From positions 62,001-126,000 of the forward strand of contig JAGOQJ010000003.1 in NCBI GenBank assembly GCA_017991595.1: 64,000 nt of DNA, in the 5' to 3' direction. The notes under the pieces were generated by a model. The model made no database searches. It was given only the letters and a program-made list of their open reading frames with translations, and was not told the origin of the DNA. Every line of letters starts with the position of its first letter. The stretch's first letter is position 1. Of this stretch, positions 39,510-47,741 are shown piece after piece. The translations under genes were made by a program, and so were the position numbers. This stretch comes from Candidatus Didemnitutus sp. Lineage in GTDB: Bacteria; Verrucomicrobiota; Verrucomicrobiia; Opitutales; Opitutaceae.

Positions 39510-40543
39510 CGAGTGGACGCGGTGGCGGCGTCGAGCAGGGCGAGTTGACGGGCGAATTCCTCCGGCCCCTGCGGCGAGCGGCAGGAGGCGTAATCGCCGC
39601 CGCGCAGGCGGCGCAGCAGGCGCCCGGCTGCGACGGGCCCGAACACGCGCGCGAGGCGCTGGAAATTCCGTCCGCCGAGCGCAGCGAGCGATCCGCGCGG
39701 GGCCGCGCGCCAGAGCTGCAGCAGGCGTTCCTGATAAACGGGAAAAAAATCGTAGGGCAGGCCGCGCCACGCGTTGAAGGCTTTCTCACCGACGAGGCGG
39801 CGCACGGCTTCGGTTTCGCGCGTCAGCGGACAGGCGCGCATGAACGCTTCGATCACGGCGAGCGATGCCACGGCCATTTTTTCCCAGCAGCTGGTGAGTC
39901 GCACGCCATCGTGCTGGCCGACGAGATTGTGGATGCCGGGCACTTTCACGATGCGCGCGGACGCGGTGGCGGCGACGTGGTAGAACCAGATCTCGGCGAC
40001 GGCGTTGTAGAGCGGCGAAGGCGGGAATAGCGGACGCTCCAGCACGGCGCGCAGCCACGCGGTGCGAAACACGGGTGCGTGCGGGGGCGGTTGTGCGCGG
40101 ATGAAGAAGACGGCGGGATCGGACGTCTCCTCGGTCGCTTCCCACTGCGGCGGCTTCCGCAATTCCGCCCACGGCACGCCGAGCGGGCCGACGATGGAAT
40201 CGCTGTAAACCACGTCGGCGCCGGTCTCGCGCAGCGCGCGGAGATGCGTGGAGAATTTTTCCGGGCCGATGCAGTCATCGGAATCGAGGAAGAGCACGTG
40301 CTCGCCGCGGGCCTCGCGGAGACCGGTCAATCGCGCCAAGAGCAGGCCTTGGTTGGATTGCCGGATGATCCGCGCGTGCGGCGGCAGCAGCGGCGCGATC
40401 GTGTCCGCCGCCGGCGGCTCGGAGCCGTCGTCGACGAGGATGATCTCGATCCGCCAGTCGCCGCGCGCCCGCTCGATGCTCGCGAGCGTGTGCCCGACGG
40501 TGTCGGCGCGGTTGAAGTAGGCGATGATGACGGAGAGATCCAT
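39506..40543 (-). CDS. Glycosyltransferase family 2
   Basis: 345 residues (MDLSVIIAYFNRADTVGHTL). The GT-A elements are SVIIAYFN, IEIILVDDGSEPPAADT and EHVLFLDSDDCIGPEKF with the D-x-D. The acceptor-side region is unusual (FFIRAQPPPHAPVFRTAWLR). The tail (LPYDFFPVYQERLLQLW ... LGGRNFQRLARVFG) resembles that of the GT2 gene at 36921, indicating a duplication within the locus. Sugar specificity is not deducible. Confidence 0.88.
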   Translation of the reverse strand: MDLSVIIAYFNRADTVGHTLASIERARGDWRIEIILVDDGSEPPAADTIAPLLPPHARIIRQSNQGLLLARLTGLREARGEHVLFLDSDDCIGPEKFSTHLRALRETGADVVYSDSIVGPLGVPWAELRKPPQWEATEETSDPAVFFIRAQPPPHAPVFRTAWLRAVLERPLFPPSPLYNAVAEIWFYHVAATASARIVKVPGIHNLVGQHDGVRLTSCWEKMAVASLAVIEAFMRACPLTRETEAVRRLVGEKAFNAWRGLPYDFFPVYQERLLQLWRAAPRGSLAALGGRNFQRLARVFGPVAAGRLLRRLRGGDYASCRSPQGPEEFARQLALLDAATASTR

Positions 40544-40585
40544 GCGGTTGACCGACGCAGAGCGCGGTGGTCGTCCGGGCCGGGC

Positions 40586-41344
40586 TCAGGACTTGCGGCG
40601 CAGGGCGGTCAGGCCGTTGCCGAACTCGGTGGCGAAGGTCATGGTCGCGAAATCGGCCCAGCGATCCCGCAGTGCGCGGCGGCACCCGTCCTGGCTGATG
40701 GTGTCGTGCAGGAGGATGAATCCGCCCGGCGCGAGGCGCGGGGCATAGGTGGCGATCTCGTCCAGCGTGGGCTGGTATTCGTGCGAGGTGTCGATGAAGA
40801 GCAGGTCGATCTCCTGCGGCAGCGTCGCGAGCACGGCGGCGTCGAGCGAGAGGCCCTGCACGAATGTCGTGGCCTCGGCGAGTTGCAGGCGAGCGAGATT
40901 GCGGCGCGCGGCGGAAAGGAAGCGCTCATCGGAGTCGAGACACCACAACCGTCCACCCGCGGCGGCGGCGCGTTGCGCGAGGGCGAAATGGGCGGAGGTC
41001 CAGCCGACGTAGCAGCCGAGCTCGACGATGGTGCGGGCGCGGGTGTGAAACGCCAGTTCGCCGAGGAACTCGCTCACGGATGGCTCGGAGTTCCACGCGT
41101 GGGTGGGGGCGAGTTCGAAGGTCGCGCCGTCACCCAGCGTGCCTGCGAAGTCGGGCGGCGGCGTGAGCGAGCCGGCGCCGGCCAGGTCGCGCGCGAAGCG
41201 CAGCGGGTGGGTGTTGGCGCGGATGTCGCGGAGCTCGAAGCCGTGTGACTTCACCAGTGCGGTGAGGTCTTTCCAGATGTAGCGCTGCGTGCAGGCGATG
41301 CGGAGGAGTTGCAGGCGCTGGCGGAGATTGGCGGTCAGGGACAT
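40586..41344 (-). CDS. Class I SAM-dependent methyltransferase (Methyltransf_24-like)
   Basis: 252 residues. Motif I is ARTIVELGCYVGWTSAHFAL, the acidic motif II is RLWCLDSDERFLSAARRNLA, and the metal or catalytic-face motif is IDLLFIDTSHEYQPTLDEIA, followed by PRLAPGGFILLHDTI. The FIDTSHEY ... LHDT pairing is typical of sugar and macrolide O-methyltransferases (CmcI/TylF-like, metal dependent). It probably methylates a sugar hydroxyl. It is separated by 42 bp from the GT2 gene and 10 bp from the GT8-like gene. Confidence 0.83.
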   Translation of the reverse strand: MSLTANLRQRLQLLRIACTQRYIWKDLTALVKSHGFELRDIRANTHPLRFARDLAGAGSLTPPPDFAGTLGDGATFELAPTHAWNSEPSVSEFLGELAFHTRARTIVELGCYVGWTSAHFALAQRAAAAGGRLWCLDSDERFLSAARRNLARLQLAEATTFVQGLSLDAAVLATLPQEIDLLFIDTSHEYQPTLDEIATYAPRLAPGGFILLHDTISQDGCRRALRDRWADFATMTFATEFGNGLTALRRKS

Positions 41345-41354
41345 GAGGATCGGA

Positions 41355-42170
41355 TTAAAGCCACCATTTGTGCGGAGCGAGGTCGGCCGCGGCGCGCGGC
41401 GGCCGCAGCAGGGTGCGGAGCATGCGGCCGAGGAGAAGCAGGAGGCTCCGGCCCCAGGCCTTGCGGCCGTGGAACGAGCGCAGGATGCCGGCGTGGGGCA
41501 CGTAGGCGCGCGGGCCGAGTTCGGCGTTCACCACCTGGGCGATGGCCGGCAGATCGCCGCGCCCGTGCAACAGGCGCACCTGCCACATCACGTAGTTGGG
41601 CACGTTGGCGAGGAAGTGGAACTCGCTGCAGAGTGGGGCGACGCGCAGGGCGGAGCCATAGAGGGCGGCGCGGAAGGCGGGCTGGTCGCTCTTCAGGTTT
41701 TGCGTGGTGCGCAGGCGGTCGTAGGCCGAGCGCCATGCGGCAAAGAAATCCCGCAGCACCGCGCTCTGGCGGAAGGCGATCACGCCGGTGTTGTATTCAG
41801 GAAAGCTCAACGGCACGCCGGGGAGCGTGTAGTCCCAGCCGCGCTGGTTCTCCTGCAACAGGGCGAGGTCGAAACGCTCCAGCAGATCGAAGATCTCGTC
41901 GATGGGCGCGCAGAGGTGCGTGTCGGTATCGAGAAAGATGACGTGTTCGTAAGGCGCCGCGAGCGCGAGCAGCTTGTCCGCGACGTTGCGCTGCACGTCG
42001 GTGCGCACGAGCACGGTGTCGAACGGCGCCAGCTCGGCGCGCGGGACGTCGGTGATGAGGCAGATGGCGGCGTCCGGCGACACGGCGCGCAGCGAGCGGG
42101 CCGAGGCTTCGGCTTCCCGGACGTAGCCTTCGCCGGTGGCGACATAGACGTATCCGCGGCTCGGTTTCAT
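41355..42170 (-). CDS. GT8-like glycosyltransferase
   Basis: 271 residues (MKPSRGYVYVATGEGYVREA). The first half reads like a retaining GT8/nucleotide-diphospho-sugar transferase: YVREAEASARSLRAV, ICLITDVPRAELAPFDTVLV, YEHVIFLDTDTHLCAPIDEI (D-x-D at the end of the strand), then SFPEYNTGVIAFRQSAVLRD (the N-T-G-V element). A later LKSDQPAFRAALY block contains the D-Q-x-x-F seen in this fold. It overlaps the gene at 42167 by 4 bp. Donor and acceptor unknown. Confidence 0.8.
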   Translation of the reverse strand: MKPSRGYVYVATGEGYVREAEASARSLRAVSPDAAICLITDVPRAELAPFDTVLVRTDVQRNVADKLLALAAPYEHVIFLDTDTHLCAPIDEIFDLLERFDLALLQENQRGWDYTLPGVPLSFPEYNTGVIAFRQSAVLRDFFAAWRSAYDRLRTTQNLKSDQPAFRAALYGSALRVAPLCSEFHFLANVPNYVMWQVRLLHGRGDLPAIAQVVNAELGPRAYVPHAGILRSFHGRKAWGRSLLLLLGRMLRTLLRPPRAAADLAPHKWWL

Positions 42171-43117
42171 GGCGAGGCCGGGCCTTTTGCCCGGACGGAA
42201 GCCTGACCTTCAAAGTGACCGCACGCGCCCTGCCAGCGGATGAACTCCACTGGGCCGGCCCAGGCGCTATAGTGGAACCACGCCTTCGCTTTCCGCAGCG
42301 GCACGGTCCACGGCGCGATGGCTCCCCACGGGCACGCAGCGTGTTGCGTGAGGACTTGAATCCAGGACTTGGCGATCCCGCGATTGAGGCGGGCGAGGTA
42401 GTCGCGTTGCACGCGGCCGGTGGGGATCAGGTGCGTGAGCGCGAGGGACGGAAAGTAACCAACGTGCCAACCCTGCGCGAGGAGCGTGAGCACGATATCG
42501 TTGTCGCCGCCGGAGGTGAGCTCGGCGCCGCGGCGGTCGGTGAGCGTGGAGCCCGGGCGCGCCAGCCAGGTCTCGACCGCCGCGCGGCGCAGCGCCATGC
42601 CGGCGCCGATGGGCGCGCAGGGCGGGTATTCGTTGCGACCGCGGGCTGCGTCCCACAGCTGCGTCGCGACGATCTCACTTTCGCCGAGATCGCGACAGGC
42701 CAGCAGGCCGTCGAATTCACGCACCCAGGGCTCGGGCGTCGCTTCGAACTCGGGCGCGCTCTTGCCGCCGGCGGCACCAAGGGGCGGATGCGCGGCAAAG
42801 AGGGCGAGCACCTGCGCGAGGTAATCGGGCGCGAGCACGTTGTCGTCGTCCACCATCACGACGAGTGCGCCGCGCGCCTCGGCGAAGCCGCGACGACGGG
42901 CGGCGGTGAGGCCGAGCGTGTCCTCGCGCACAACGCGAAGGTTGGCAGGGGAAGGATCGGTGAGAACGCCGGCCGCGAGCGCGGGAGTGGAGGCGTTGTC
43001 GACGAGGATGGTTTCCCAGCGGTCGGCGGGCAGCGTCTGCGAGCGCAGGCCGGCCAGCGTCCGGGCGAGGCGGCCGCGGTGCGGATTGTGCGTGGGAATG
43101 AAGACCGACAGCTCCAT
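42167..43117 (-). CDS. Glycosyltransferase family 2 (DDDN type), paralogue 1
   Basis: 316 residues from the ATG at 43117 (1-base overlap with the upstream stop). Elements: SVFIPTHNPHRGRLARTLAG, ETILVDNASTPALAAG, VVMVDDDNVLAPDYLAQVLA, and IGAGMALRRAAVETWL with SGGDNDIVLTLLAQGWHVGY. The D-D-D-N replaces the common D-x-D and is shared with the gene at 44588, which is clearly a paralogue. A region TGRVQRDYLARLNRGIAKSW follows. Inverting GT2 in the cytoplasm; substrate unknown. A longer ORF to 43654 is a shadow of the acyltransferase gene. Confidence 0.9.
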   Translation of the reverse strand: MELSVFIPTHNPHRGRLARTLAGLRSQTLPADRWETILVDNASTPALAAGVLTDPSPANLRVVREDTLGLTAARRRGFAEARGALVVMVDDDNVLAPDYLAQVLALFAAHPPLGAAGGKSAPEFEATPEPWVREFDGLLACRDLGESEIVATQLWDAARGRNEYPPCAPIGAGMALRRAAVETWLARPGSTLTDRRGAELTSGGDNDIVLTLLAQGWHVGYFPSLALTHLIPTGRVQRDYLARLNRGIAKSWIQVLTQHAACPWGAIAPWTVPLRKAKAWFHYSAWAGPVEFIRWQGACGHFEGQASVRAKGPASP

Positions 43118-43680
43118 CAACGGGGGGCGCCTTCGCGCCAGCCACGCACGATTGCCGGCGTGCCATAGGCGATCGCGCCCGGCGGCAGATCCTTCGTCAC
43201 GACCGACCCGGCGCCGACGATGCAACCGTCGCCGATGGTGACGCCGCCGAGCACGGTGACGCCGGCGCCGAGCCAGACGTCGCTTCCGATGCGGGTCGGC
43301 AGCAGGGTGTCGGGCTGCGAGCGAATCGGCGTGCCGAAAGGGGCGAGCGCGTGATTCGACGACAGGATGCGACAATGCATCGCGATGAGCGCGTGCTCGC
43401 CGATCGTGACGCCGCCGTGGCCGTAGATGACGACGTGCGGGCCGATGATGACGTTCGCGTCCACCCGGATCGAGCCGCCGTAGGTATCGAAGACCACGCC
43501 GTCCTCCAGCATGCAACCCGCCCCGATCGCGATCTCCCCGCGGCCCTGCCGGTTGAAGGTGCGGTGGAGGTTGACGCTTTGACCAATCTTCACGTGGTCG
43601 CCGAGCATGATGCCCGAGGCGCGGAGACGGAAGGCGCGCCAGTGTTTGAGCCAATAGCGGAAGAGGAGGGTTTGTTGCAT
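43117..43680 (-). CDS. Hexapeptide-repeat acyltransferase (LbH, WbbJ/LacA-like)
   Basis: 187 residues. Left-handed beta-helix hexads run through most of the chain: GEIAIGAGCMLEDGVVF, IRVDANVIIGPHVVIYGHGG, IGSDVWLGAGVTVLGGVTIG and CIVGAGSVVTKDLPPGAIAY. The active-site His loop is ILSSNHALAPFGTPI. It looks like a sugar O-acetyltransferase using acetyl-CoA. It sits between two GT2 genes, 4 bp after the one at 43685. It is the second such acyltransferase in the locus (the other is at 28635). Confidence 0.88.
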   Translation of the reverse strand: MQQTLLFRYWLKHWRAFRLRASGIMLGDHVKIGQSVNLHRTFNRQGRGEIAIGAGCMLEDGVVFDTYGGSIRVDANVIIGPHVVIYGHGGVTIGEHALIAMHCRILSSNHALAPFGTPIRSQPDTLLPTRIGSDVWLGAGVTVLGGVTIGDGCIVGAGSVVTKDLPPGAIAYGTPAIVRGWREGAPR

Positions 43681-43684
43681 GGCT

Positions 43685-44581
43685 TCAGTCCGAGCGCATC
43701 CGGTCCTGCAACCGGAGCGTGGTGGTGGCGGGCAAGAAGGCGGCGGCGAGTTTGAGGAACGGATTGGCGGTCACGGGCAGCGTGCGGCCCAAGCGGGCGG
43801 CGAGCGCGATGGCTTGGCGGGCGGCGGGCTTGTCGCCGTGCCGCAACAGCATGACGGCCGCGCGTTCGGCCTGCTCGGCGATGGCGCCGTGCAGCGACGC
43901 GGGCTGGCTGAGGGCGTAGCGTTCGAGGAACGCGAGACGGCAGCGGAAGCAGTAGTGTTGGTTGGCGCCGGCGCCGTGGTCGTGCCGCAGGCTCCATTCG
44001 AGCACTTCCGGCAGCCACGCGATGCGCGCGCCGCTGGCCGCGACGCGGAAATGCAGATCGCCGTCCTCGAAACAGCGATGCTCCTCGTCGAAGCCGCCGA
44101 GGCGCAGGAAAAGATCGCGCCGCAGGAAGCTGGCCATCGTCGGGAGTGGCGAACAAAGCAGGGTGCGCGCGGGATCGCGGGCGAGGCCGTCGGCGGAGAG
44201 TTGCCAGCGGATGATGGGGGCGCGGTCGGTCTCGCGGATGAAATCCACAGTGTGGAAAACCGCGTCCACCTCGGCGCTGAGGGGGCGCACGCGGGCGAGG
44301 TAATCGGGCGCGAGTTCGTCATCCACGTCGTGGAAATGGATCCACGTCGCGGTGCTGGCGTGCGCGAGGACGTTACGCGCGCCGCCGGGGCCGAGGTTGT
44401 GCGGCAGCCGCAGGATGCGGAAACCCAGCGTCTCCGCCTGCGCGGCCGTGTCGTCGCGGCTCGCGTCGTCGACGAGCAGCACCTCGTCGAACGCCGGGGC
44501 GAGCCGATCGACCTGCGCCCGTAGCCGCGGAAGAAAGCGGCTGGCGTTGTAGCAGGGGACGAGAAGGGCGGTGCGGCTCAT
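43685..44581 (-). CDS. Glycosyltransferase family 2
   Basis: 298 residues (MSRTALLVPCYNASRFLPRL). GT-A motifs: ALLVPCYNA, DEVLLVDDASRDDTAAQA, and TWIHFHDVDDELAPDYLARV with the D-x-D. The acceptor-side block is LRLGGFDEEHRCFEDGDLHF, where the E-D residues are typical catalytic-base positions. It is a cytoplasmic inverting transferase. It has gaps of 4 bp and 6 bp to its neighbours and shares no obvious C-terminal tail with the other GT2 members. Confidence 0.9.
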   Translation of the reverse strand: MSRTALLVPCYNASRFLPRLRAQVDRLAPAFDEVLLVDDASRDDTAAQAETLGFRILRLPHNLGPGGARNVLAHASTATWIHFHDVDDELAPDYLARVRPLSAEVDAVFHTVDFIRETDRAPIIRWQLSADGLARDPARTLLCSPLPTMASFLRRDLFLRLGGFDEEHRCFEDGDLHFRVAASGARIAWLPEVLEWSLRHDHGAGANQHYCFRCRLAFLERYALSQPASLHGAIAEQAERAAVMLLRHGDKPAARQAIALAARLGRTLPVTANPFLKLAAAFLPATTTLRLQDRMRSD

Positions 44582-44587
44582 GGCAGC

Positions 44588-45553
44588 TCAGCGGCTGGAC
44601 TCGGTCGGCGTGGCGTCGCGCGTGGCGTCGCGGTGCCACGCCTCCTGCGCGTCGAGGTTGCCGCAATAGTGGCGCCACCGCACGTAGGCGGCGGGACTGA
44701 AGGCAGCGCCGGTGACAAGATAGCGGCGCAGCTTGCGGAGCGGGTGGAGGCCGCGCGGCACGGGCGGCGGCTCGCCGAGGCGCGCGGCTTTGAAGAATTG
44801 CCCGGAGTAGGCCATACCGTGCAGCAGGCGACCGAGGTAGTCGCGCGTGAGGCGTTGCGGCGGGATGAGGTGCCGCATGCGCAGCGCAGGCACGTAGGCG
44901 ACTTCGAGACCCAGCGGGAAGGCCGACCACGCGAGGTCGAGATCCTCATGCGCACCGAGCGCCCGGCCGGCGCGGCCGAGGCTTGCGCGCTCGGGGGCGC
45001 GGTCGAGCGTCTCGCTCCAAACCTCGGCAACGCACCGGCGCACGACCATGCCGGCGCCATTCGGAGTGTATTCGGGACCGAAACGGTCGCCGCGTTCGTG
45101 CAGGATCTCCGGGCCGTAATCCCGGATGGCGAGGAACGAGTGGAACTCGCGCGTCCAAGCCGGAGGCGTGACCTCCCACTCTGGCTCCGTGATGCCGCCG
45201 AACGCGCCGAACGTGGGATGCGCTTCCGCGATGGCCAGTGCCTGCGCGAGGTAATCGGGCGCGAGCACGTTGTCGTCGTCCACGCAGACGATCAGCGGGG
45301 CGGATGTGGCGGCGAAGCCCGCGCGGCGGGCGTGCGCGCTGCCGCGGCGCGTCTCGAAAATTACTTGGCCCGCGGGGTGCCAGGCCGCGTCGGAGGCGGG
45401 CACGCGGTTGTCGGCCGGCGAGTGGTTGTCGACGATGCACAGCTCCCACTCGGAGCGCGGCAGGGTCTGCGCCTGCAACGCGGCGAGCGTGCGCTCCAAC
45501 CGGCCGCGGTGCGGGTTGTAGGTGGGGATGATGACGCTGACGCGGAAGGGCAC
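44588..45553 (-). CDS. Glycosyltransferase family 2 (DDDN type), paralogue 2
   Basis: 321 residues from a GTG start at 45553 (MPFRVSVIIPTYNPHRGRLE). The layout equals that of the gene at 42167: NPHRGRLERTLAALQAQTLP, ELCIVDNHSPAD, CVDDDNVLAPDYLAQALAIA, NGAGMVVRRCVAEVW and HEDLDLAWSAFPLGLEVAYV, then RLTRDYLGRLLHGMAYSG. The paired DDDN motif and NPHRGR loop make duplication certain. The two probably use related donors or acceptors. Confidence 0.9.
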   Translation of the reverse strand: MPFRVSVIIPTYNPHRGRLERTLAALQAQTLPRSEWELCIVDNHSPADNRVPASDAAWHPAGQVIFETRRGSAHARRAGFAATSAPLIVCVDDDNVLAPDYLAQALAIAEAHPTFGAFGGITEPEWEVTPPAWTREFHSFLAIRDYGPEILHERGDRFGPEYTPNGAGMVVRRCVAEVWSETLDRAPERASLGRAGRALGAHEDLDLAWSAFPLGLEVAYVPALRMRHLIPPQRLTRDYLGRLLHGMAYSGQFFKAARLGEPPPVPRGLHPLRKLRRYLVTGAAFSPAAYVRWRHYCGNLDAQEAWHRDATRDATPTESSR

Positions 45554-45557
45554 GGGA

Positions 45558-46565
45558 TCAGTTTTCCAGCAGCGGCCAACTCAGGAGCATGCGCGGGTTG
45601 TTGGCCCCATCGAGGTAGTGCAGCGCGGCGCGAGTCGGGTGGCGCGCCTCTGCTTCATCCGGGAAAACCTGGTAGGCGTCGCTCAGCTCGGCGGCGAGAT
45701 GCGCGCCGCACAACACCGCCACGAGCGCCTGCTCATGGTAAAACGAGTAACCATGGCGCGCGAGCAGGCGGGTGGAGACGGTCTCGAGATAATCCCAGTC
45801 GAGCTGCGCAGGGCGGAAGGCGAAGCAACCGGAATTCACGCGTGTGGGCACCGCGACACCCGCCAGGTCCGAGAGCTGGGCGGCGGTGACGCCGTAGGAC
45901 TCGGTGCAATCGCGGAAGTAGAACGGCCGGCCGTGGTCGAAGTGATGGAGCAACTCCGCGGGCGGACGATGCAGCAACACGTCCGTGTCGACGACGATGC
46001 GCGGACCGTCGTCGGTGAGGAAGGTGTCGGTGAGTTTGCGCAGGTGAAAATAGGCCAGCCGCAACCGCCGCAGCACCGGGTAACGGGTGGCCGGCAGCTG
46101 CGCGTCGAGGAGGCGTTCGGTGCTCGCGGCGTCTTGGATCGCGATGCGTCCGCCGCCGCGGAGCAGCCGCGTGCGTGCATCGGCGTCGAGCGAGCTGTCG
46201 TCGATCAGCGTGAAGCTCACCGGGCGCCCGACGTGGCGCCGCCAGGACTTCATCGCGTAAAGCGTCTGCACGACGTAGTCGGAGCCGGTGAGCAGCACCA
46301 CGTCGAGGGACTGTGGGTCGTTCGGCACGGCGGGCAGCGTCGCGAAGGAGAGGCGACGCTCAGCGGCGCGGAGTTCGCGCCGGCGCGTCCAACGGCGCCG
46401 CAGCGGCGAGCCCGGGACTAACCACTGGGGCCATTCGTGCCGCGCGAGATAGAGGAGGCGGCCCGGCGTGAGGGGCGGCCGGCGCGGTCCGCGCACCGGT
46501 GGCATCGCGGCAAGGGCGCGAGCGCGCTCGTCGGCGGTGGGCGGGTCGAGGCGGGGCGGCGTCAT
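45558..46565 (-). CDS. Uncharacterised GT-A-like protein, paralogue B
   Basis: 335 residues (MTPPRLDPPTADERARAL). No named family is recognised. It matches the gene at 38544 along its length: DVVLLTGSDYVVQTLYAMKS, FTLIDDSSLDADARTRLL, FHLRKLTDTFLTDDGPRIVV, then VVDTDVLLHRPPAELL (D-x-D), FRDCTESYGVTAAQL and LDWDYLETVSTRLLARHGYS with YHEQALVAVLCGA. A basic, proline-rich N-terminal leader of about 50 residues could touch the membrane. It overlaps the GT4 gene at 46562 by 4 bp. The glycosyltransferase role is inferred. Confidence 0.65.
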   Translation of the reverse strand: MTPPRLDPPTADERARALAAMPPVRGPRRPPLTPGRLLYLARHEWPQWLVPGSPLRRRWTRRRELRAAERRLSFATLPAVPNDPQSLDVVLLTGSDYVVQTLYAMKSWRRHVGRPVSFTLIDDSSLDADARTRLLRGGGRIAIQDAASTERLLDAQLPATRYPVLRRLRLAYFHLRKLTDTFLTDDGPRIVVDTDVLLHRPPAELLHHFDHGRPFYFRDCTESYGVTAAQLSDLAGVAVPTRVNSGCFAFRPAQLDWDYLETVSTRLLARHGYSFYHEQALVAVLCGAHLAAELSDAYQVFPDEAEARHPTRAALHYLDGANNPRMLLSWPLLEN

Positions 46566-47713
46566 CGGGACTGGGCCAGCGCGAGCATCCGTTCCGCGAA
46601 CACGGCGGCGGGATCGGCCGGCACGCGGGCCCGCACGGCGCGCGCCGCGGCGGCGCCCAACTCGGGCCAGCGGGTGCGCGCGGCGTAGGCGCGTTCGAGC
46701 GCGTCAGCCACGGCGTCGATGGTCGGCGCGGCGGCGAGAAAACCGGTTTCGCCTTCCGTCACGAATTCCGCGTGGCCGGCGACCGCCGTCACGATACACG
46801 GGCGGCCGCAAAGCATGGCCTCGACGATGGCGAGCGGCATGCCTTCGTAGCGCGAAGGGAGGAGCAGCGCGTGGTGGTCGCGCCAGATGCCCACGACATC
46901 CGGCACATGGCCGGCGAAGCGGACGCGTCCTTCGAGCCCGAGGCGGCGCGCGAGGAGCTGCGTGCCTTCGGTGGCGCGGCCGGTGCCGAAGAACGTGAGC
47001 GTCACGTCGCGTTCGCGCCATTCAGGGCGGGCCAACGCCTCAAGCGCGAGGTCGCAGCCCTTGGCTTCTGGATCGAGCCGGCCGACGCAGGCGAGGCGCA
47101 GCGGCTCAGCGGTGGCCGGCCACGGCGGAGCAGCGTCGTAGGGCACGCGAAAGGGATTCCACACGATCTCGGTGTGCGAGTGCGCGCAAACGAGCTGCCG
47201 CTCGACGAGGCGGCGGTTGCCGTCGCTGACGAAATACACGGCGCGCGCGGCCTCGGTCAGCGCGGCGGCGCGGCGGCGGTGTTCGTCGGCCGGCCACCAG
47301 TGCTCGGCGGCGCAGTTATAGGCGAGCGCGTAGGGCAGGCCGCGTCGCGCGAGCGGTTCGCACAGGTCGGCGTTCGGGAATCCGCCGGCCAGCGAGAAGA
47401 CCGTCAGGTCCGGCCTGAGTTCGGCGATGACGTCGCAGGCGTGCGGAGCGGGCCGGGAAAGGCCGAGGCGCCAGGACAGTCGCTGGCGCACGAGGGCAGG
47501 GACGGTGAGCGCGCGCGGGATGGGGCGGCGGTGCAGCTGCAGACCTTGCGCGACGAGCCGGCGCAGCGGCTCGGCCTCGGCGTCGCCCCAGTCGATGGTG
47601 CTGGCGTGCACCTCGTGTCCTTGCCGCAGCAGGCGCTCCGCCGTGCCGGCCCACAGATCCTCGCTGCCGCCCCAGGGCGAGCCATCCATGTTGGAGACGA
47701 AGGCGAATTTCAT
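46562..47713 (-). CDS. Glycosyltransferase family 4
   Basis: 383 residues (MKFAFVSNMDGSPWGGSEDL), with the N-terminal GGSEDLW acceptor loop. Donor domain: RLACVGRLDPEAKGCDLALE, LTFFGTGRATEGTQLLARRL, and SRYEGMPLAIVEAMLCGRPC, the E-x7-E signature. It is a cytoplasmic retaining transferase. It overlaps the adjacent gene by 4 bp and lies 28 bp after the GT2 gene at 47742. Confidence 0.9.
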   Translation of the reverse strand: MKFAFVSNMDGSPWGGSEDLWAGTAERLLRQGHEVHASTIDWGDAEAEPLRRLVAQGLQLHRRPIPRALTVPALVRQRLSWRLGLSRPAPHACDVIAELRPDLTVFSLAGGFPNADLCEPLARRGLPYALAYNCAAEHWWPADEHRRRAAALTEAARAVYFVSDGNRRLVERQLVCAHSHTEIVWNPFRVPYDAAPPWPATAEPLRLACVGRLDPEAKGCDLALEALARPEWRERDVTLTFFGTGRATEGTQLLARRLGLEGRVRFAGHVPDVVGIWRDHHALLLPSRYEGMPLAIVEAMLCGRPCIVTAVAGHAEFVTEGETGFLAAAPTIDAVADALERAYAARTRWPELGAAAARAVRARVPADPAAVFAERMLALAQSR

Positions 47714-47741
47714 CGCAGCAGGTTCAGGCTAGGATCGGGCG

